This document shows, piece by piece, positions 28,232-36,876 of a DNA stretch of 64,000 nucleotides (positions within the stretch are counted from its first letter, which is position 1; each line of letters opens with the position of its first letter). The notes under the pieces were generated by a model that had not been told where the DNA came from, made no database searches, and saw nothing but the letters and a program-made list of their open reading frames with translations. The position numbers and the translations under genes were made by a program. The DNA is from Flavimaribacter sediminis (GTDB taxonomy: Bacteria; Pseudomonadota; Alphaproteobacteria; Rhizobiales; Rhizobiaceae): the NCBI RefSeq assembly GCF_019492055.1, contig NZ_JAICBX010000001.1, positions 1,178,001-1,242,000 of the forward strand, written 5' to 3'.

Positions 28232-28732
28232 ATGCAAAGCCAGATACTCAAGGTACGCGCTGATATCCAGGATCCGGAAACCGGTATCGACAACAGGAAG
28301 AAAGTGGCGGCGAATATGGCGTCCTGTCTGTCAGACAGCTATTTGCTGATGGTCAAGACACAAGGCTACCACTGGAACGTGGTCGGACCGTTGTTCCGGT
28401 CGATTCATCTTCTGACCGAAGACCACTACAACAATCTTTTCGAAGCGATCGACGAGCTGGCTGAGCGTATCAGGGCGCTTGGATATCCGTCGCCTTCAAG
28501 CGTAACGGAGATGATTGCTCTGAGCGCAATTGAAGAAGACACCGAGAATCCGACCGCGGAAGAAATGATCGATAATCTTGCAAGAGATCATGGAATTCTG
28601 GCGAGGCGCTTCCGAGAGTGCATCTCGCGCGCCGAAGAGGCCGACGACGTCGTGTCCGCCGACATGTTGACGAGGCGCATAGAGTTTCACGAAAAAGCAA
28701 TCTGGATGCTGACCGCAGTGAAGTCCGAATAG
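28232..28732 (+). CDS. dps: Dps-family DNA protection and iron-storage protein
   Basis: Dps forms a 12-subunit cage that oxidises and stores iron and binds DNA in stress. The 166-residue protein carries the ferroxidase signature KTQGYHWNVVGPLFRSIH at about residues 43-60, followed by the acidic metal site in FEAIDELAERIRALG, and ends with a helix that matches other Dps proteins. The length is normal. An exact EcfG-type promoter lies 62 bp upstream, so general stress control is likely. Confidence 0.93.
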   Translation: MQSQILKVRADIQDPETGIDNRKKVAANMASCLSDSYLLMVKTQGYHWNVVGPLFRSIHLLTEDHYNNLFEAIDELAERIRALGYPSPSSVTEMIALSAIEEDTENPTAEEMIDNLARDHGILARRFRECISRAEEADDVVSADMLTRRIEFHEKAIWMLTAVKSE

Positions 28733-28906
28733 GAAGATTTTCAGAAGGCCGTTTCGACTGTCGACAACGCCCTAGAAATCTCCCGGACTACAATTTGGTA
28801 ATTCGCGCAATCGGTTTTTTGCTCCGCAAAAAACCGATTGTTTTTTATGTATTTAATGAAAATCTTCGTCCATGCAAATGGGCTCCGTAGAAAGATTAAT
28901 CTGTAT

Positions 28907-28931
28907 GGAACCCATTTGCCGTTTGGTCGTT
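28907..28931 (+). promoter_or_regulatory. EcfG-type promoter of the PRC-barrel gene
   Basis: GGAAC, 16 bases, then CGTT. Exact match, 76 bp before the ATG at 29007. Confidence 0.78.
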
Positions 28932-29006
28932 TTGTTTACGAACGCCGAGGCAGTCGGATGCTTGATCGGCTGTTCTCAAAACTGCCAGACGAAAAGGATT
29001 ATAACA

Positions 29007-29963
29007 ATGAAACGGATTATCGCAACAACTGCAGTTGCAATGATGCTTGGAACGTCCGCTTTTGCGAGCGACGCCAATACGTCCGCCAACACGATGCTCA
29101 ACACTTACGCTGCTGAACAGCCAGGCGACATTTTTGCCTCCGAGTTTATCGGCATGCGCATCTATTCTGCTGAAAAAGAATGGAATTCGTGGGATAACGG
29201 CGCCCGTGTAAAGTCCGGCGCAAATGCCGACTGGGACGATATCGGCGAGATCGATGACGTCATCTTCGGCGAAGATGGTCAGGTCAAGGCAGTTATTCTT
29301 GGCGTTGGCGGTTTCATAGGAATTGGCGAAAAGGATATCGCCGTTCCAATGGATCAAATCAAAACCGTTTATGAGGGCGAAGGCGACGACTATTTCCTCG
29401 TCGTCAGCACCAACAAGGAAACCCTGACCAACGCTGAGCCGTTTCAGCGCGCTGAAGACAAGAAAATGGCTGCAGGCAATACGGAATCCAAGGAAAATTC
29501 CGACGACATGACGGCTAAAACTGTTGCTGAGCCGAAAGCCGAAGTTGTGGCTACGGAGTCGGCTGACTCGTCCATGAACGAGAAGGACGAAGTGACCACG
29601 GGCAGTGTGTCCGACGATGAAGCAGCTTGGGCTGGGCGCGATATGCTTACGCGTCCCAAGATGACCCACGATGGCTTCAACGAAGCGAACTATGAAGAAC
29701 TGACGGCAGAGCAGTTGGAAGACGCTCGGGTGTATGGCCTCAACGACGAAGACGTCGGCGAGATCGACCGCCTTGTTCTCAGCGAAGATGGAAAGATCAA
29801 GACTGTCGTCATTGACGTTGGCGGTTTTCTTGGCCTGGGTGAACATCCCGTCGGTGTAACCATGGACGAGTTGCAGATCCTGCGCGATCAGAATGGATCG
29901 GTGCGCGTCTATATTGACTCGACCGAGGAAGCGCTCGAACGTCAGCCTGCTTACCGCAGCTAA
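29007..29963 (+). CDS. exported protein with two PRC-barrel domains
   Basis: The 318-residue protein has a Sec signal peptide (IIATTAVAMMLGTSAFAS, cleaved near AFA) and then two PRC-barrel domains. Each contains the same pattern: GEIDDVIFGEDGQVKAVILG with VGGFIGIGEKDIAVPM (about 75-115), and GEIDRLVLSEDGKIKTVVID with VGGFLGLGEHPVGVTM (about 250-290). The linker between them is rich in charged residues. PRC-barrel proteins of this kind are frequently stress-induced and periplasmic in Hyphomicrobiales; no exact role is known. An exact EcfG promoter lies upstream. Confidence 0.85.
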   Translation: MKRIIATTAVAMMLGTSAFASDANTSANTMLNTYAAEQPGDIFASEFIGMRIYSAEKEWNSWDNGARVKSGANADWDDIGEIDDVIFGEDGQVKAVILGVGGFIGIGEKDIAVPMDQIKTVYEGEGDDYFLVVSTNKETLTNAEPFQRAEDKKMAAGNTESKENSDDMTAKTVAEPKAEVVATESADSSMNEKDEVTTGSVSDDEAAWAGRDMLTRPKMTHDGFNEANYEELTAEQLEDARVYGLNDEDVGEIDRLVLSEDGKIKTVVIDVGGFLGLGEHPVGVTMDELQILRDQNGSVRVYIDSTEEALERQPAYRS

Positions 29964-29988
29964 CCGCTTCAAAAAGCTTCAAATACAG

Positions 29989-30019
29989 AACAGGCCGCCC
30001 CGCGCGGCCTGTTTTCGTT
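29989..30019 (+). terminator. intrinsic terminator after the PRC-barrel gene
   Basis: AACAGGCCGC and GCGGCCTGTT pair perfectly around a five-base loop and are followed by TTTT and a T-rich tail. Confidence 0.85.
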
Positions 30020-30112
30020 TGGTTTGCAACCAAAAGGCCGGTCCCGCGTTAATCAGCCCATGGACTTGGCGCGAACCGGCGGCATGAAATTCTAAAGTGA
30101 TGGGAAAAGACA

Positions 30113-31258
30113 GTGTCGGATACGGCAAGACAGAAAGAAACTGATACGAAGCCGGTCCTGGTCGCTTCTGGCGGGCTGTCAACGCGAATTATAGCCATAA
30201 TAGCCGGATGCGCCGCGATTTATCTCGGCAAGAGTTTTCTTTTGCCAATAACGCTTGCGGTCATCTTCGCACTGACCTTGGGGCCATTGGTCTACACGGC
30301 GCGGCGGCTGCATATTCCGTCGCCGCTGACGGCGGCTCTTCTCCTGTTTCTTTGCGGGGCCGGTATTCTTGCCGGCGCTGTTACGCTGGCCGCGCCCTTG
30401 GCCGATTTTATCTCCGATGCTCCCAGGATCGGAGCTGAGCTGAAAGACAAATTGAAGAGTATTCGGGAGCCGGTGGAATCGATTAATTCTGTCGGGGAGG
30501 AGGTTGAAAAACTTGCGGGGTCGGGAGATGACCCAACAGCGAATAAAGTCGTCGTGAAGGGGCCTGGTCTCATGACGCGCGCGGCGGATGATATCATAAT
30601 CGTTTCGGCGACGGTTGTGTTGACGCTTGTCCTGAGCTTTTTTCTTCTGATCTCGAGAGACATGTTTCTCAGGAAGGCGATCCGCATATTCCCGCGGCTC
30701 AGCGACAAGAAACGTATTTTCACATTGATCACCGATATCGAGCATGACGTCTCTCATTATCTTTTTACCGTCGCGATCATTAATGCCGGCCTTGGAATAT
30801 GCGTCGGAATCTCTTTCTACATTCTGGGAGTGCCGACGCCGCACCTGTGGGCGGTGCTGGCCGCCCTGTTGAACTTTCTGCCTTATATCGGCGCGCTCAC
30901 GGGCGTTCTGCTTGCATTTGGCGTATCGCTGCTGACCTTCGATTCAATGTCTCACGCGCTTGTGCCGCCGTTGACCTACCTCGTCTTCACAACCATCGAA
31001 GGTCAGTTCGTGACCCCGACGGTCCTTGGTCGCCGTTTCTCCATGAACACAGTCGCAATTTTGATTTCGATCGCATTTTTTGGCTTCATCTGGGGACCCA
31101 TCGGAGTGCTGGTCGCGGTTCCGCTGCTGATTATCTTCAAGGGGATCTGCGAACGGGTCGAAAGTCTTCGTCACATTGGCGAGTTTCTGTCCGGGGAGCA
31201 ATTGCCTCCGGATGAGGAGGAAGACGGCGCCGCCGAAAAGCAGTCGGCAAATCGTTAG
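30113..31258 (+). CDS. AI-2E family (TqsA/PerM-type) transporter
   Basis: The 381-residue protein sits in the inner membrane. It has about eight hydrophobic segments (for example residues 25-75, 165-185 and 225-340) and the family signature near the C-terminus (LVFTTIEGQFVTPTVLGRR, then a Gly/Pro-rich helix FFGFIWGPIGVLVAVPLL). The family includes quorum-signal and Na+/H+ exporters; the substrate here is unknown. It starts at GTG 30113 with GGGAAAAG upstream. A terminator separates it from the PRC-barrel gene and I found no EcfG promoter before it. Confidence 0.88.
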   Translation: MSDTARQKETDTKPVLVASGGLSTRIIAIIAGCAAIYLGKSFLLPITLAVIFALTLGPLVYTARRLHIPSPLTAALLLFLCGAGILAGAVTLAAPLADFISDAPRIGAELKDKLKSIREPVESINSVGEEVEKLAGSGDDPTANKVVVKGPGLMTRAADDIIIVSATVVLTLVLSFFLLISRDMFLRKAIRIFPRLSDKKRIFTLITDIEHDVSHYLFTVAIINAGLGICVGISFYILGVPTPHLWAVLAALLNFLPYIGALTGVLLAFGVSLLTFDSMSHALVPPLTYLVFTTIEGQFVTPTVLGRRFSMNTVAILISIAFFGFIWGPIGVLVAVPLLIIFKGICERVESLRHIGEFLSGEQLPPDEEEDGAAEKQSANR

Positions 31259-31329
31259 CCAGGAATCGGTCTTCGAAGTACGCTTTTTGCTGCAGGTACA
31301 GGGTCGAAACCTGTCAACCATAGATTTTG

Positions 31330-31354
31330 GGAACAAATCAAGAGTTGTTCGGTT
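31330..31354 (+). promoter_or_regulatory. EcfG-type promoter with one mismatch
   Basis: GGAAC, 16 bases, then GGTT in place of CGTT, 44 bp upstream of the ATG at 31398. The same variant occurs at 35149-35173. Confidence 0.55.
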
Positions 31355-31397
31355 ATCTGATCGAGATTGAAAACAGATGCTTTGCGGGAGAGCTAAG

Positions 31398-31940
31398 ATG
31401 GAAAAACAGCATTATAATGAAACGATAGGACAGGGAGCCACAACCGCCAAACCGGCGAAAGCGAGCTCTCAAGCAGCCGATTTCGTAAAGCAGACCGCCG
31501 ATCGGGCGGGGTCAGTTGCTTCTGACGTCAAGGACACAATTTCAGAGGCGGCGTCTGATTTTGGCGACACTGTGGCTGAACGCGCCGAAAAGACACAGCA
31601 CGAAGCTTTGAAAAAGGTTGCTGAAGGAACCGAAAGGACTGTCGAGAAAGGCAAGTCCTTCACCCAAAATCTTCTGCTGTCACTCAGTCGCGCCTTCGAG
31701 GCTGGAAGTCTCAGTCTCGAAAGCGATGGTATGGCGTCTACCGCCAGCTATGCGCGCGCCACAGGGAAGGGTCTGGAAACAGCCGCAGACGAAATTGATG
31801 GCCTCGATTCCGCCAATGTCGCGCACCGCGTCGAAACCTTTGTTAGAGAGCGCCCGTTCCAAACCGTTGGTCTGTTTGCGCTCGCCGGATTCACGCTCGC
31901 TACCGTGATGAAGGCTTCGATCAGAAAATCGGAAGACTGA
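31398..31940 (+). CDS. YqjD/ElaB-like membrane-associated protein
   Basis: The 180-residue protein has an Ala/Glu/Lys-rich helical body with many charged residues and a single hydrophobic segment near the C-terminus (QTVGLFALAGFTLATVM, about 157-173). This resembles YqjD/ElaB-like stress proteins, which anchor by the C-terminus. GGGAGAG lies before the ATG. It starts a four-gene-like run with a holin-like and a DUF3618 gene, and the upstream EcfG-type site suggests stress control. The match to YqjD is by shape, not by a clear motif. Confidence 0.65.
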   Translation: MEKQHYNETIGQGATTAKPAKASSQAADFVKQTADRAGSVASDVKDTISEAASDFGDTVAERAEKTQHEALKKVAEGTERTVEKGKSFTQNLLLSLSRAFEAGSLSLESDGMASTASYARATGKGLETAADEIDGLDSANVAHRVETFVRERPFQTVGLFALAGFTLATVMKASIRKSED

Positions 31941-31977
31941 CTGGCTGCGAGCGTGACGAACTGAAGGAATGCAAACA

Positions 31978-32361
31978 ATGAATAACAACAACATCATCCA
32001 GACAATTCGCGAATTGATCGCCGATGCGACACTGCTGGTGCGTCAGGAAATAGACTTGGCGAAAGCTGAGGCGGCGGAGAAATTTGGGCAAATCCAGGCG
32101 GGCGTCGCCGCCGTGGCGGCTGGTTCGCTGATTGCGCTCGTGGCTTTGCTTGTACTGGTTCAGGCGCTGGTCGTTGCTCTTGGCAACATCATGCCCCCGG
32201 CGCTCGCGGCTCTGGTTGTGGGCGTGGTGCTCGCGCTAATTGCGTTTGTTCTTGTGATGAACGGAGCCAATCAACTCAAGCCTGAAAACCTCGCGCCGAA
32301 ACGGACGATACGCTCTGTCCGTGAAAACGCCGAGAAAATGAAGGAGGGCAGATCATCATGA
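31978..32361 (+). CDS. putative holin-like membrane protein (PF07332-type)
   Basis: The 127-residue protein starts with an amphipathic helix (IRELIADATLLVRQEIDLAKAE) and has two hydrophobic hairpin segments (about 45-65 and 72-95). This fits the phage_holin_3_6 or YqjE-like family that sits beside YqjD and DUF3618 genes in many alphaproteobacteria. The ATG at 31978 is preferred over one at 31969 because the AAGGA sequence then has proper spacing. It overlaps the next gene by four bases (ATGA). It is not part of a phage here. Confidence 0.75.
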   Translation: MNNNNIIQTIRELIADATLLVRQEIDLAKAEAAEKFGQIQAGVAAVAAGSLIALVALLVLVQALVVALGNIMPPALAALVVGVVLALIAFVLVMNGANQLKPENLAPKRTIRSVRENAEKMKEGRSS

Positions 32362-33404
32362 CCAGCGATGCTGAACGCATAGAAGATGAAATCAGAAACA
32401 CAAGGGCTCGTATCGATATGAAAATGAACGAACTTGAAAACAAATTGTCGCCATCCGGCTTCCTCAACGCGGCGCTCGGAGACGGCAACGAACAGGTTGC
32501 CGATCTTGGCAATGCGATGGTCAAGAAAGCGAAAGAAAACCCTGTGTCCGCGCTCTTGATTGGAGCGGGCCTTGCAGGATTGTATCTTGCTTCCCGGTCG
32601 CAGAGCGCAAAAGGCGGCAATGACGAGACAACCGAATTTGCAGCTGAGCCGATTGCTCAACCTAAGCCGACGGATCCGGCCGAGCGCATCGCGCAGAACG
32701 CTGAAAGCATTCGCAACGAACTCAACGAGCTACGCGACAGCGTCGCCCAGAGCGTGGAAGAGTTTAGCGCCGCCGCCAGCAAGGGCAGCGATGCGGCCCG
32801 CGAATCTGTGCACAACGCCAGCGAACGCGTTCGTCAGGCCAGTGATCGCGTGGCCGAATACGCCAATTCCGCGACGCGCGCGCTCGGAGACGTGCCGGAT
32901 CATGCGCGTGAAATCGGTCGCACTGTAACCGACACTGTGCGCTCCGGCGTCGATTCGGCAGGGCACTTTGCGAGCAAGCAGGCGCGGGTAACCCGTCATC
33001 GCGCCGACTCCGCTGCAGAATGGGTGCGTGAGAACCCTGTTTCGGCTGGGCTCGTCGCACTGGCAGTGGGTGCTGCCGCAGCCTCGATATTTACAGCGCG
33101 GAAGCCGTCGGCAAGCGTCGAGGCGAGCCGCAAGCTGCATAGCGCAGCGCGCGAGCGAGAAGGTTACGATGAACCAAAGGGTCGCGAGCGGTTCGAGAAT
33201 TTCCAGAAAGCTGCTGAGTCACAAGCTACCAAAAGCGCGCCGCGCAAAGGCCCGGTGACCAAATCTGAAAAGGGTCCGAAGTCGGCCTCCGTCAAGAGTT
33301 CGGCCAAGCCACTGAAGAATGGTCCCGCCTACAAGAAAGCGCCGACGGTTAAAACCGCTGCTTCGACCAAGACGGTAGAACCCGAGAAAACGGATCGGGC
33401 GTAA
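32358..33404 (+). CDS. DUF3618 domain protein with Ala/Lys-rich C-terminus
   Basis: The 348-residue protein begins with a DUF3618-type region (RIEDEIRNTRARIDMKMNEL, residues about 6-25), then a short hydrophobic segment (ALLIGAGLAGLYLAS). A long helical middle follows, resembling an apolipophorin or coiled-coil repeat, and then a second hydrophobic segment (VSAGLVALAVGAAAASIF). The end is rich in Lys and Ala, like a nucleic-acid- or membrane-binding tail. It overlaps the holin-like gene by ATGA, so the three genes form one operon. Function is unknown; the group is tied to envelope stress by context. Confidence 0.78.
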   Translation: MTSDAERIEDEIRNTRARIDMKMNELENKLSPSGFLNAALGDGNEQVADLGNAMVKKAKENPVSALLIGAGLAGLYLASRSQSAKGGNDETTEFAAEPIAQPKPTDPAERIAQNAESIRNELNELRDSVAQSVEEFSAAASKGSDAARESVHNASERVRQASDRVAEYANSATRALGDVPDHAREIGRTVTDTVRSGVDSAGHFASKQARVTRHRADSAAEWVRENPVSAGLVALAVGAAAASIFTARKPSASVEASRKLHSAAREREGYDEPKGRERFENFQKAAESQATKSAPRKGPVTKSEKGPKSASVKSSAKPLKNGPAYKKAPTVKTAASTKTVEPEKTDRA

Positions 33405-33447
33405 TCCGCGATAAATCGACCGCGGCCGAGTCCGTGTGATAGCCATC

Positions 33448-33478
33448 CCAGCCGGCCCAGATGACCTGGGTCGGCTGG
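33448..33478 (+). terminator. strong hairpin after the DUF3618 gene
   Basis: CCAGCCGGCCCAG pairs with CTGGGTCGGCTGG apart from one G-T pair. No T-run follows, so it may be a factor-dependent terminator or an mRNA-stabilising stem. Confidence 0.5.
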
Positions 33479-33885
33479 ACGCACATTTGCAAGGGCGCTA
33501 GCTCATTTTTGTTAGTCCGATTTATCCTCGCGCTGCATCGGCTGCGCCCATTTTAGTCTTTCTAGCGCCCCTCGACTATTGCCTGTTTCGTAATGACCTG
33601 CGGCGCACAAACCAATCATACGCCTCTGCAGGGTCACATGGAGTCGATCCAGCCTTTCCGTTCCCTAACAATGTTAGAGCCCTGCAGGAGCGCCAGCAGG
33701 TGTTGCTGCGGCAACCGGTGACGGCGCCGAAGCTCCTGACTGCCGACTTTGTTCCAGTTTTACGTTTTGGAGCAGATAATGTGGCGTCTAAGCGTTTATC
33801 ATCGCCACGCGCAGCGCCTGAAACGACAGTGGGCGTCTCAGAGCCCATGGCTAAAGCGCTGCGCTTCCGTAACTGACAATTTACC
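33479..33885. other. gene-free stretch
   Basis: No gene can be supported. A minus-strand frame at 33576-33950 overlaps the promoter of the next small gene and matches no recognisable protein. Confidence 0.5.
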
Positions 33886-33910
33886 GGAACAAAATTTGCA
33901 CCGAGACGTT
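33886..33910 (+). promoter_or_regulatory. EcfG-type promoter of the 24-residue peptide gene
   Basis: GGAAC, 16 bases, then CGTT. Exact match, 33 bp before the ATG. Confidence 0.78.
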
Positions 33911-33942
33911 TCCGAACAGTGAAAACGACAAAGAGGTGTCCC

Positions 33943-34017
33943 ATGCACAATATCTTCTATATCATCGGCGTTGTAGTGGTAATAATTGCGATCCTGTCTT
34001 TCCTTGGACTGGCTTGA
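33943..34017 (+). CDS. 24-residue single-pass membrane peptide
   Basis: The short open frame begins with MHNIFYIIG, then a nearly all-hydrophobic helix (VVVVIIAILSFLGLA), and stops. AAGAGG lies seven bases before the ATG. It is too small for normal gene calling, but an exact EcfG-type promoter lies immediately upstream. Similar very short hydrophobic proteins are found across Hyphomicrobiales. It is probably an inner-membrane micropeptide; its partner is unknown. Convergent to the EEP gene. Confidence 0.68.
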   Translation: MHNIFYIIGVVVVIIAILSFLGLA

Positions 34018-34021
34018 TCGC

Positions 34022-35113
34022 TCAACCGTTTTCCCAGTCTTCTCCGATCGGCTTGCGATCTCGTTTCTTTTCGGTGTCAATAAGCTCCCTGGCTTCCTCG
34101 ACATCGTCCACGGTCGCGTCCTCGCTGTCGGATTCGAGGTCTGAGCTTCGGCGCAGCAGGGCCAGTTCGTAGAACATTGGAAAGTGGTCCGAGCCCACAA
34201 AAGCGAGCCGCTTCATTCGAACCATTCGAAAATGCGCCGAATGGAAAATATGGTCGAGCGGCCATCGCAGGAAAAACCACCGCGCATCGAATGAATTAAA
34301 CTGGCCGCGCCCTTCGCGCGGATCCAGCAATCCAGACAATCTCAGAAATCGCCTGGTCGTTCGCGACCAGGCGACATCGTTTAGATCACCCGTAACGATA
34401 ACCGGAATTTCCGTGTCGCGCACATCAAGGCCGACAAGCGAAATCTCCGCGTCCCGTCCAACCGTGTCATCGGTGGGGACGGGGGGCTCCGGATGCACCG
34501 TTATAAGACGACACTTTTCTCCGCCCCTCAGCGCGACGGTGCAATCGAAACTTGGAATCCTGTCGTTGAGCAGAAAGCGAACAGATTTTTTCTGCAATTC
34601 AAGCTTCGAGAACAGCGCCATGCCGTAGGAATTGTCCAGCGGGCATTCCACAGAGTCGGCAAACTGGCTCAAGGCGTCTTTCAGCGCGGCGAGCCATTCC
34701 TCATCCACCTCCATAAAAAGGGCCAGATCGGGATCATTTTCGCGGATTTCCCTGATCAGTCGATTATAGTCGCGGTTGCTTTGCTTTACATTGGAGACGA
34801 GCACCTTGAAGGTTTTCGTGTCGGACGGGTCGCCCTTGAACGTCTTCACAGTTCGGGGCCAGACCGCCGTAAACCGGGCAATGTGGGCAAGCTGTATCAC
34901 CGTTGCCGACAGGAGCGCCAAACCCGGGAGGGCAATGGACGCGCCAAAAGGAAGCAACAAAAGCATTGCGACTGCGACAGCCAGAGTCAGCGTGAGCAGC
35001 TGTGTCCTCGGGAAGTCGAAAATCCGCACCAATCCGTATGATACAGGAAGTACCGGGATGAGGGCGGCCAGCAGACACAATGCTGACAGGATGAAGATCA
35101 GCCAGTAAATCAA
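34022..35113 (-). CDS. membrane-anchored endonuclease/exonuclease/phosphatase family protein
   Basis: The 363-residue protein has an N-terminal membrane region with two to three hydrophobic segments (about 1-90) and then a soluble EEP domain. EEP motifs visible are VSNVKQSNRD at the start, LFMEVDEEWL (metal-binding Glu), LITVHPEPP, VTGDLNDVAWS and GSDHFPM at the end. Substrates of the fold include nucleic acids and inositol or sphingolipid phosphates; here the domain probably lies in the periplasm or on the membrane face. A variant EcfG-type promoter lies at 35149-35173. Confidence 0.85.
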   Translation of the reverse strand: MIYWLIFILSALCLLAALIPVLPVSYGLVRIFDFPRTQLLTLTLAVAVAMLLLLPFGASIALPGLALLSATVIQLAHIARFTAVWPRTVKTFKGDPSDTKTFKVLVSNVKQSNRDYNRLIREIRENDPDLALFMEVDEEWLAALKDALSQFADSVECPLDNSYGMALFSKLELQKKSVRFLLNDRIPSFDCTVALRGGEKCRLITVHPEPPVPTDDTVGRDAEISLVGLDVRDTEIPVIVTGDLNDVAWSRTTRRFLRLSGLLDPREGRGQFNSFDARWFFLRWPLDHIFHSAHFRMVRMKRLAFVGSDHFPMFYELALLRRSSDLESDSEDATVDDVEEARELIDTEKKRDRKPIGEDWENG

Positions 35114-35148
35114 AACGCGCCTTTCTGTCCGAGATATCGCAAGTCTAA

Positions 35149-35173
35149 AACCAGCGTCCAGCCATTCGGTTCC
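35149..35173 (-). promoter_or_regulatory. EcfG-type promoter of the EEP gene, one mismatch
   Basis: The minus strand reads GGAAC, 16 bases, then GGTT, 35 bp before the ATG. Same -10 variant as at 31330. Confidence 0.5.
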
Positions 35174-35200
35174 CGGCGCTCCTGTCAGGAAAGGACTAAT

Positions 35201-35225
35201 GGAACGGGTGGGCTTTATATGCGTT
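35201..35225 (+). promoter_or_regulatory. EcfG-type promoter of the 82-residue protein gene
   Basis: GGAAC, 16 bases, then CGTT. Exact match, 62 bp before the ATG. Confidence 0.75.
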
Positions 35226-35286
35226 TACCACAAGCGTCGGGTTTTCGACGCGTCGTTAGACACTTTTCTACACTGAAGGCAAAGAG

Positions 35287-35535
35287 ATGGAAAAAGGCAC
35301 GACAAAAGCTCAGATCCAGGAAATAGTCACAGACCGCACCAAATCGCCGGAAGAACAACTGCAGCTTCTCGAGAAAATGCGGCAAGAGGTCAGAGCCGAA
35401 ATGCGGGCGGCCACCGAGAGTCCGATGGTCGACGACAATGATCTGGGAGCGGAACTCAAACTTGTTGAAGAGGCGATCGAGAGCATCGATCCGGACGCCG
35501 AAAGCACGCAAGAGACAGGCGCAGCCACTCTTTAA
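35287..35535 (+). CDS. small acidic helical protein, function unknown
   Basis: The 82-residue protein is rich in Glu and Gln and looks helical (SPEEQLQLLEKMRQEVRAEM). It has no signal peptide or hydrophobic segment, so it is probably cytosolic. I do not recognise the family. An exact EcfG-type promoter upstream is the best evidence for expression. It is convergent to the DUF2254 gene. Confidence 0.6.
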   Translation: MEKGTTKAQIQEIVTDRTKSPEEQLQLLEKMRQEVRAEMRAATESPMVDDNDLGAELKLVEEAIESIDPDAESTQETGAATL

Positions 35536-35592
35536 ATCCGGATAAAACAGCCCTGATAGATATCGAACCGCGCTGGCGTCGGTCGCAGGAGA

Positions 35593-36876
35593 TCAGTTCT
35601 CCTCGTTCGACGCCTTTTCTTCATCAAGATCGATTTCGCGCACACTTGCAGGCAGGTCGGAGCGGACACTGTCGATATCATGGTCGAAATGGCCCGATTG
35701 CTTCAGCTCCATGATCAGCAGTTGCGCGTGTTCTGCAAGGACTTCGTCATTTTCTTTATCTCCAAGGCCGTACAATCTCGACAGGGCTCTCGCAAGCGCC
35801 TGCGCGACCGGAAGATTGTCCGCTGTGGCCCGCCGAAGCGGATGAAAGGCCTGACCGAGCATGTCGCTGAATGACAGTTCCGGAAGAACGACCCGAACCT
35901 TGTCGTTCTCGTCGCTTAGGAAAAGAGGTCGGGTTGATCGATCGGCAATTCGGGCGAGGGCGCTGGAAAGGCTGTCGATTGCGGCAATGGCGGTGTAAGC
36001 GTCGTTGACGCCGGGGGAGAGCGCACGAAGCGCGATTTCGACGAGCAGGTGTATGTTGAATTCGATCGGGCGGCTTTGCGAGCGAGAGGGTTCGATGTGA
36101 ACCAGCTTTCGTATCTCGTCGCCAACATCATCGCCGACCTCTTTTGAAAGCGCCAAAAGTGTTTCGTCGCTGAGGACGAAACCACCTGGTGACATAACCA
36201 CGCGCACGACGATGTCTTCCCGACTTGCAAGGGCGACGAGATCCTCTTCAGCTATTGCGCCGATATAGCCTGCCGAACCCGCGTCAAGCCCCTCCTTGCA
36301 ATCGATTTCAGGCACATCCCCGGCCTCGTCCACCCTGTTCATATGCTTTGTAAGGGCTTCTCCCAGCCGCGTGGTGATCTTGGCTATTTCATCGTCTATG
36401 GACACGCTCTCCGAGACATGACGAACGAAAAAGATCAGCTGGAAAACGCATAGCATTGAAAGCAGCACGGCTCCGCCGACTGTTATGCGTGGAACGAAGT
36501 TCGGATGTACGAAGGCCAGGGCGACTAGGGCATAGAGAAACGTCCCGCCGAACAGACCGGCCGTCACCTGGTTCACTGTCTCTGTGCTAAAGCGTTTCAG
36601 CAGCCGTGGCCCGATATTGCCTGCGGCCAGAGTAAATACGACCAGCACAAGGGAATAGGTTAGACTTAGCGTCGTGATCGCGGCGCCGGCAATCGCCGAG
36701 AGAACGCTTCGGGCGCTTTCATCGTTGAATTTCAGGATGAAGAATCCAGACACGCCAAGATCAAACCGGCTCTCAATAACAACAAGAATTGGCGCCAGTG
36801 CGCCTATTGAAAAAGCTATGATGGCGGGAATCGTGAAAAGCACGACGACCGGATATTTGAAGATGAAAGACTTCAT
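35593..36876 (-). CDS. DUF2254 membrane protein
   Basis: The 427-residue inner-membrane protein has four hydrophobic segments in the first half (residues about 10-32, 58-85, 105-125 and 135-150). A large soluble C-terminal region follows, with SPGVNDAYTAIAAIDSLSSAL, which is typical for DUF2254. The function is unknown. The start overlaps the stop of the lipid kinase gene (ATGA), so it is the last gene of the nepR-ecfG-crp-dagK-DUF2254 run. Confidence 0.85.
   Translation of the reverse strand: MKSFIFKYPVVVLFTIPAIIAFSIGALAPILVVIESRFDLGVSGFFILKFNDESARSVLSAIAGAAITTLSLTYSLVLVVFTLAAGNIGPRLLKRFSTETVNQVTAGLFGGTFLYALVALAFVHPNFVPRITVGGAVLLSMLCVFQLIFFVRHVSESVSIDDEIAKITTRLGEALTKHMNRVDEAGDVPEIDCKEGLDAGSAGYIGAIAEEDLVALASREDIVVRVVMSPGGFVLSDETLLALSKEVGDDVGDEIRKLVHIEPSRSQSRPIEFNIHLLVEIALRALSPGVNDAYTAIAAIDSLSSALARIADRSTRPLFLSDENDKVRVVLPELSFSDMLGQAFHPLRRATADNLPVAQALARALSRLYGLGDKENDEVLAEHAQLLIMELKQSGHFDHDIDSVRSDLPASVREIDLDEEKASNEEN

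Noticed and set aside
31978-32361. Prophage signal from the holin-like protein
   Set aside because: No other phage gene is near; the gene sits in a YqjD/DUF3618 operon common in non-phage alphaproteobacterial DNA.
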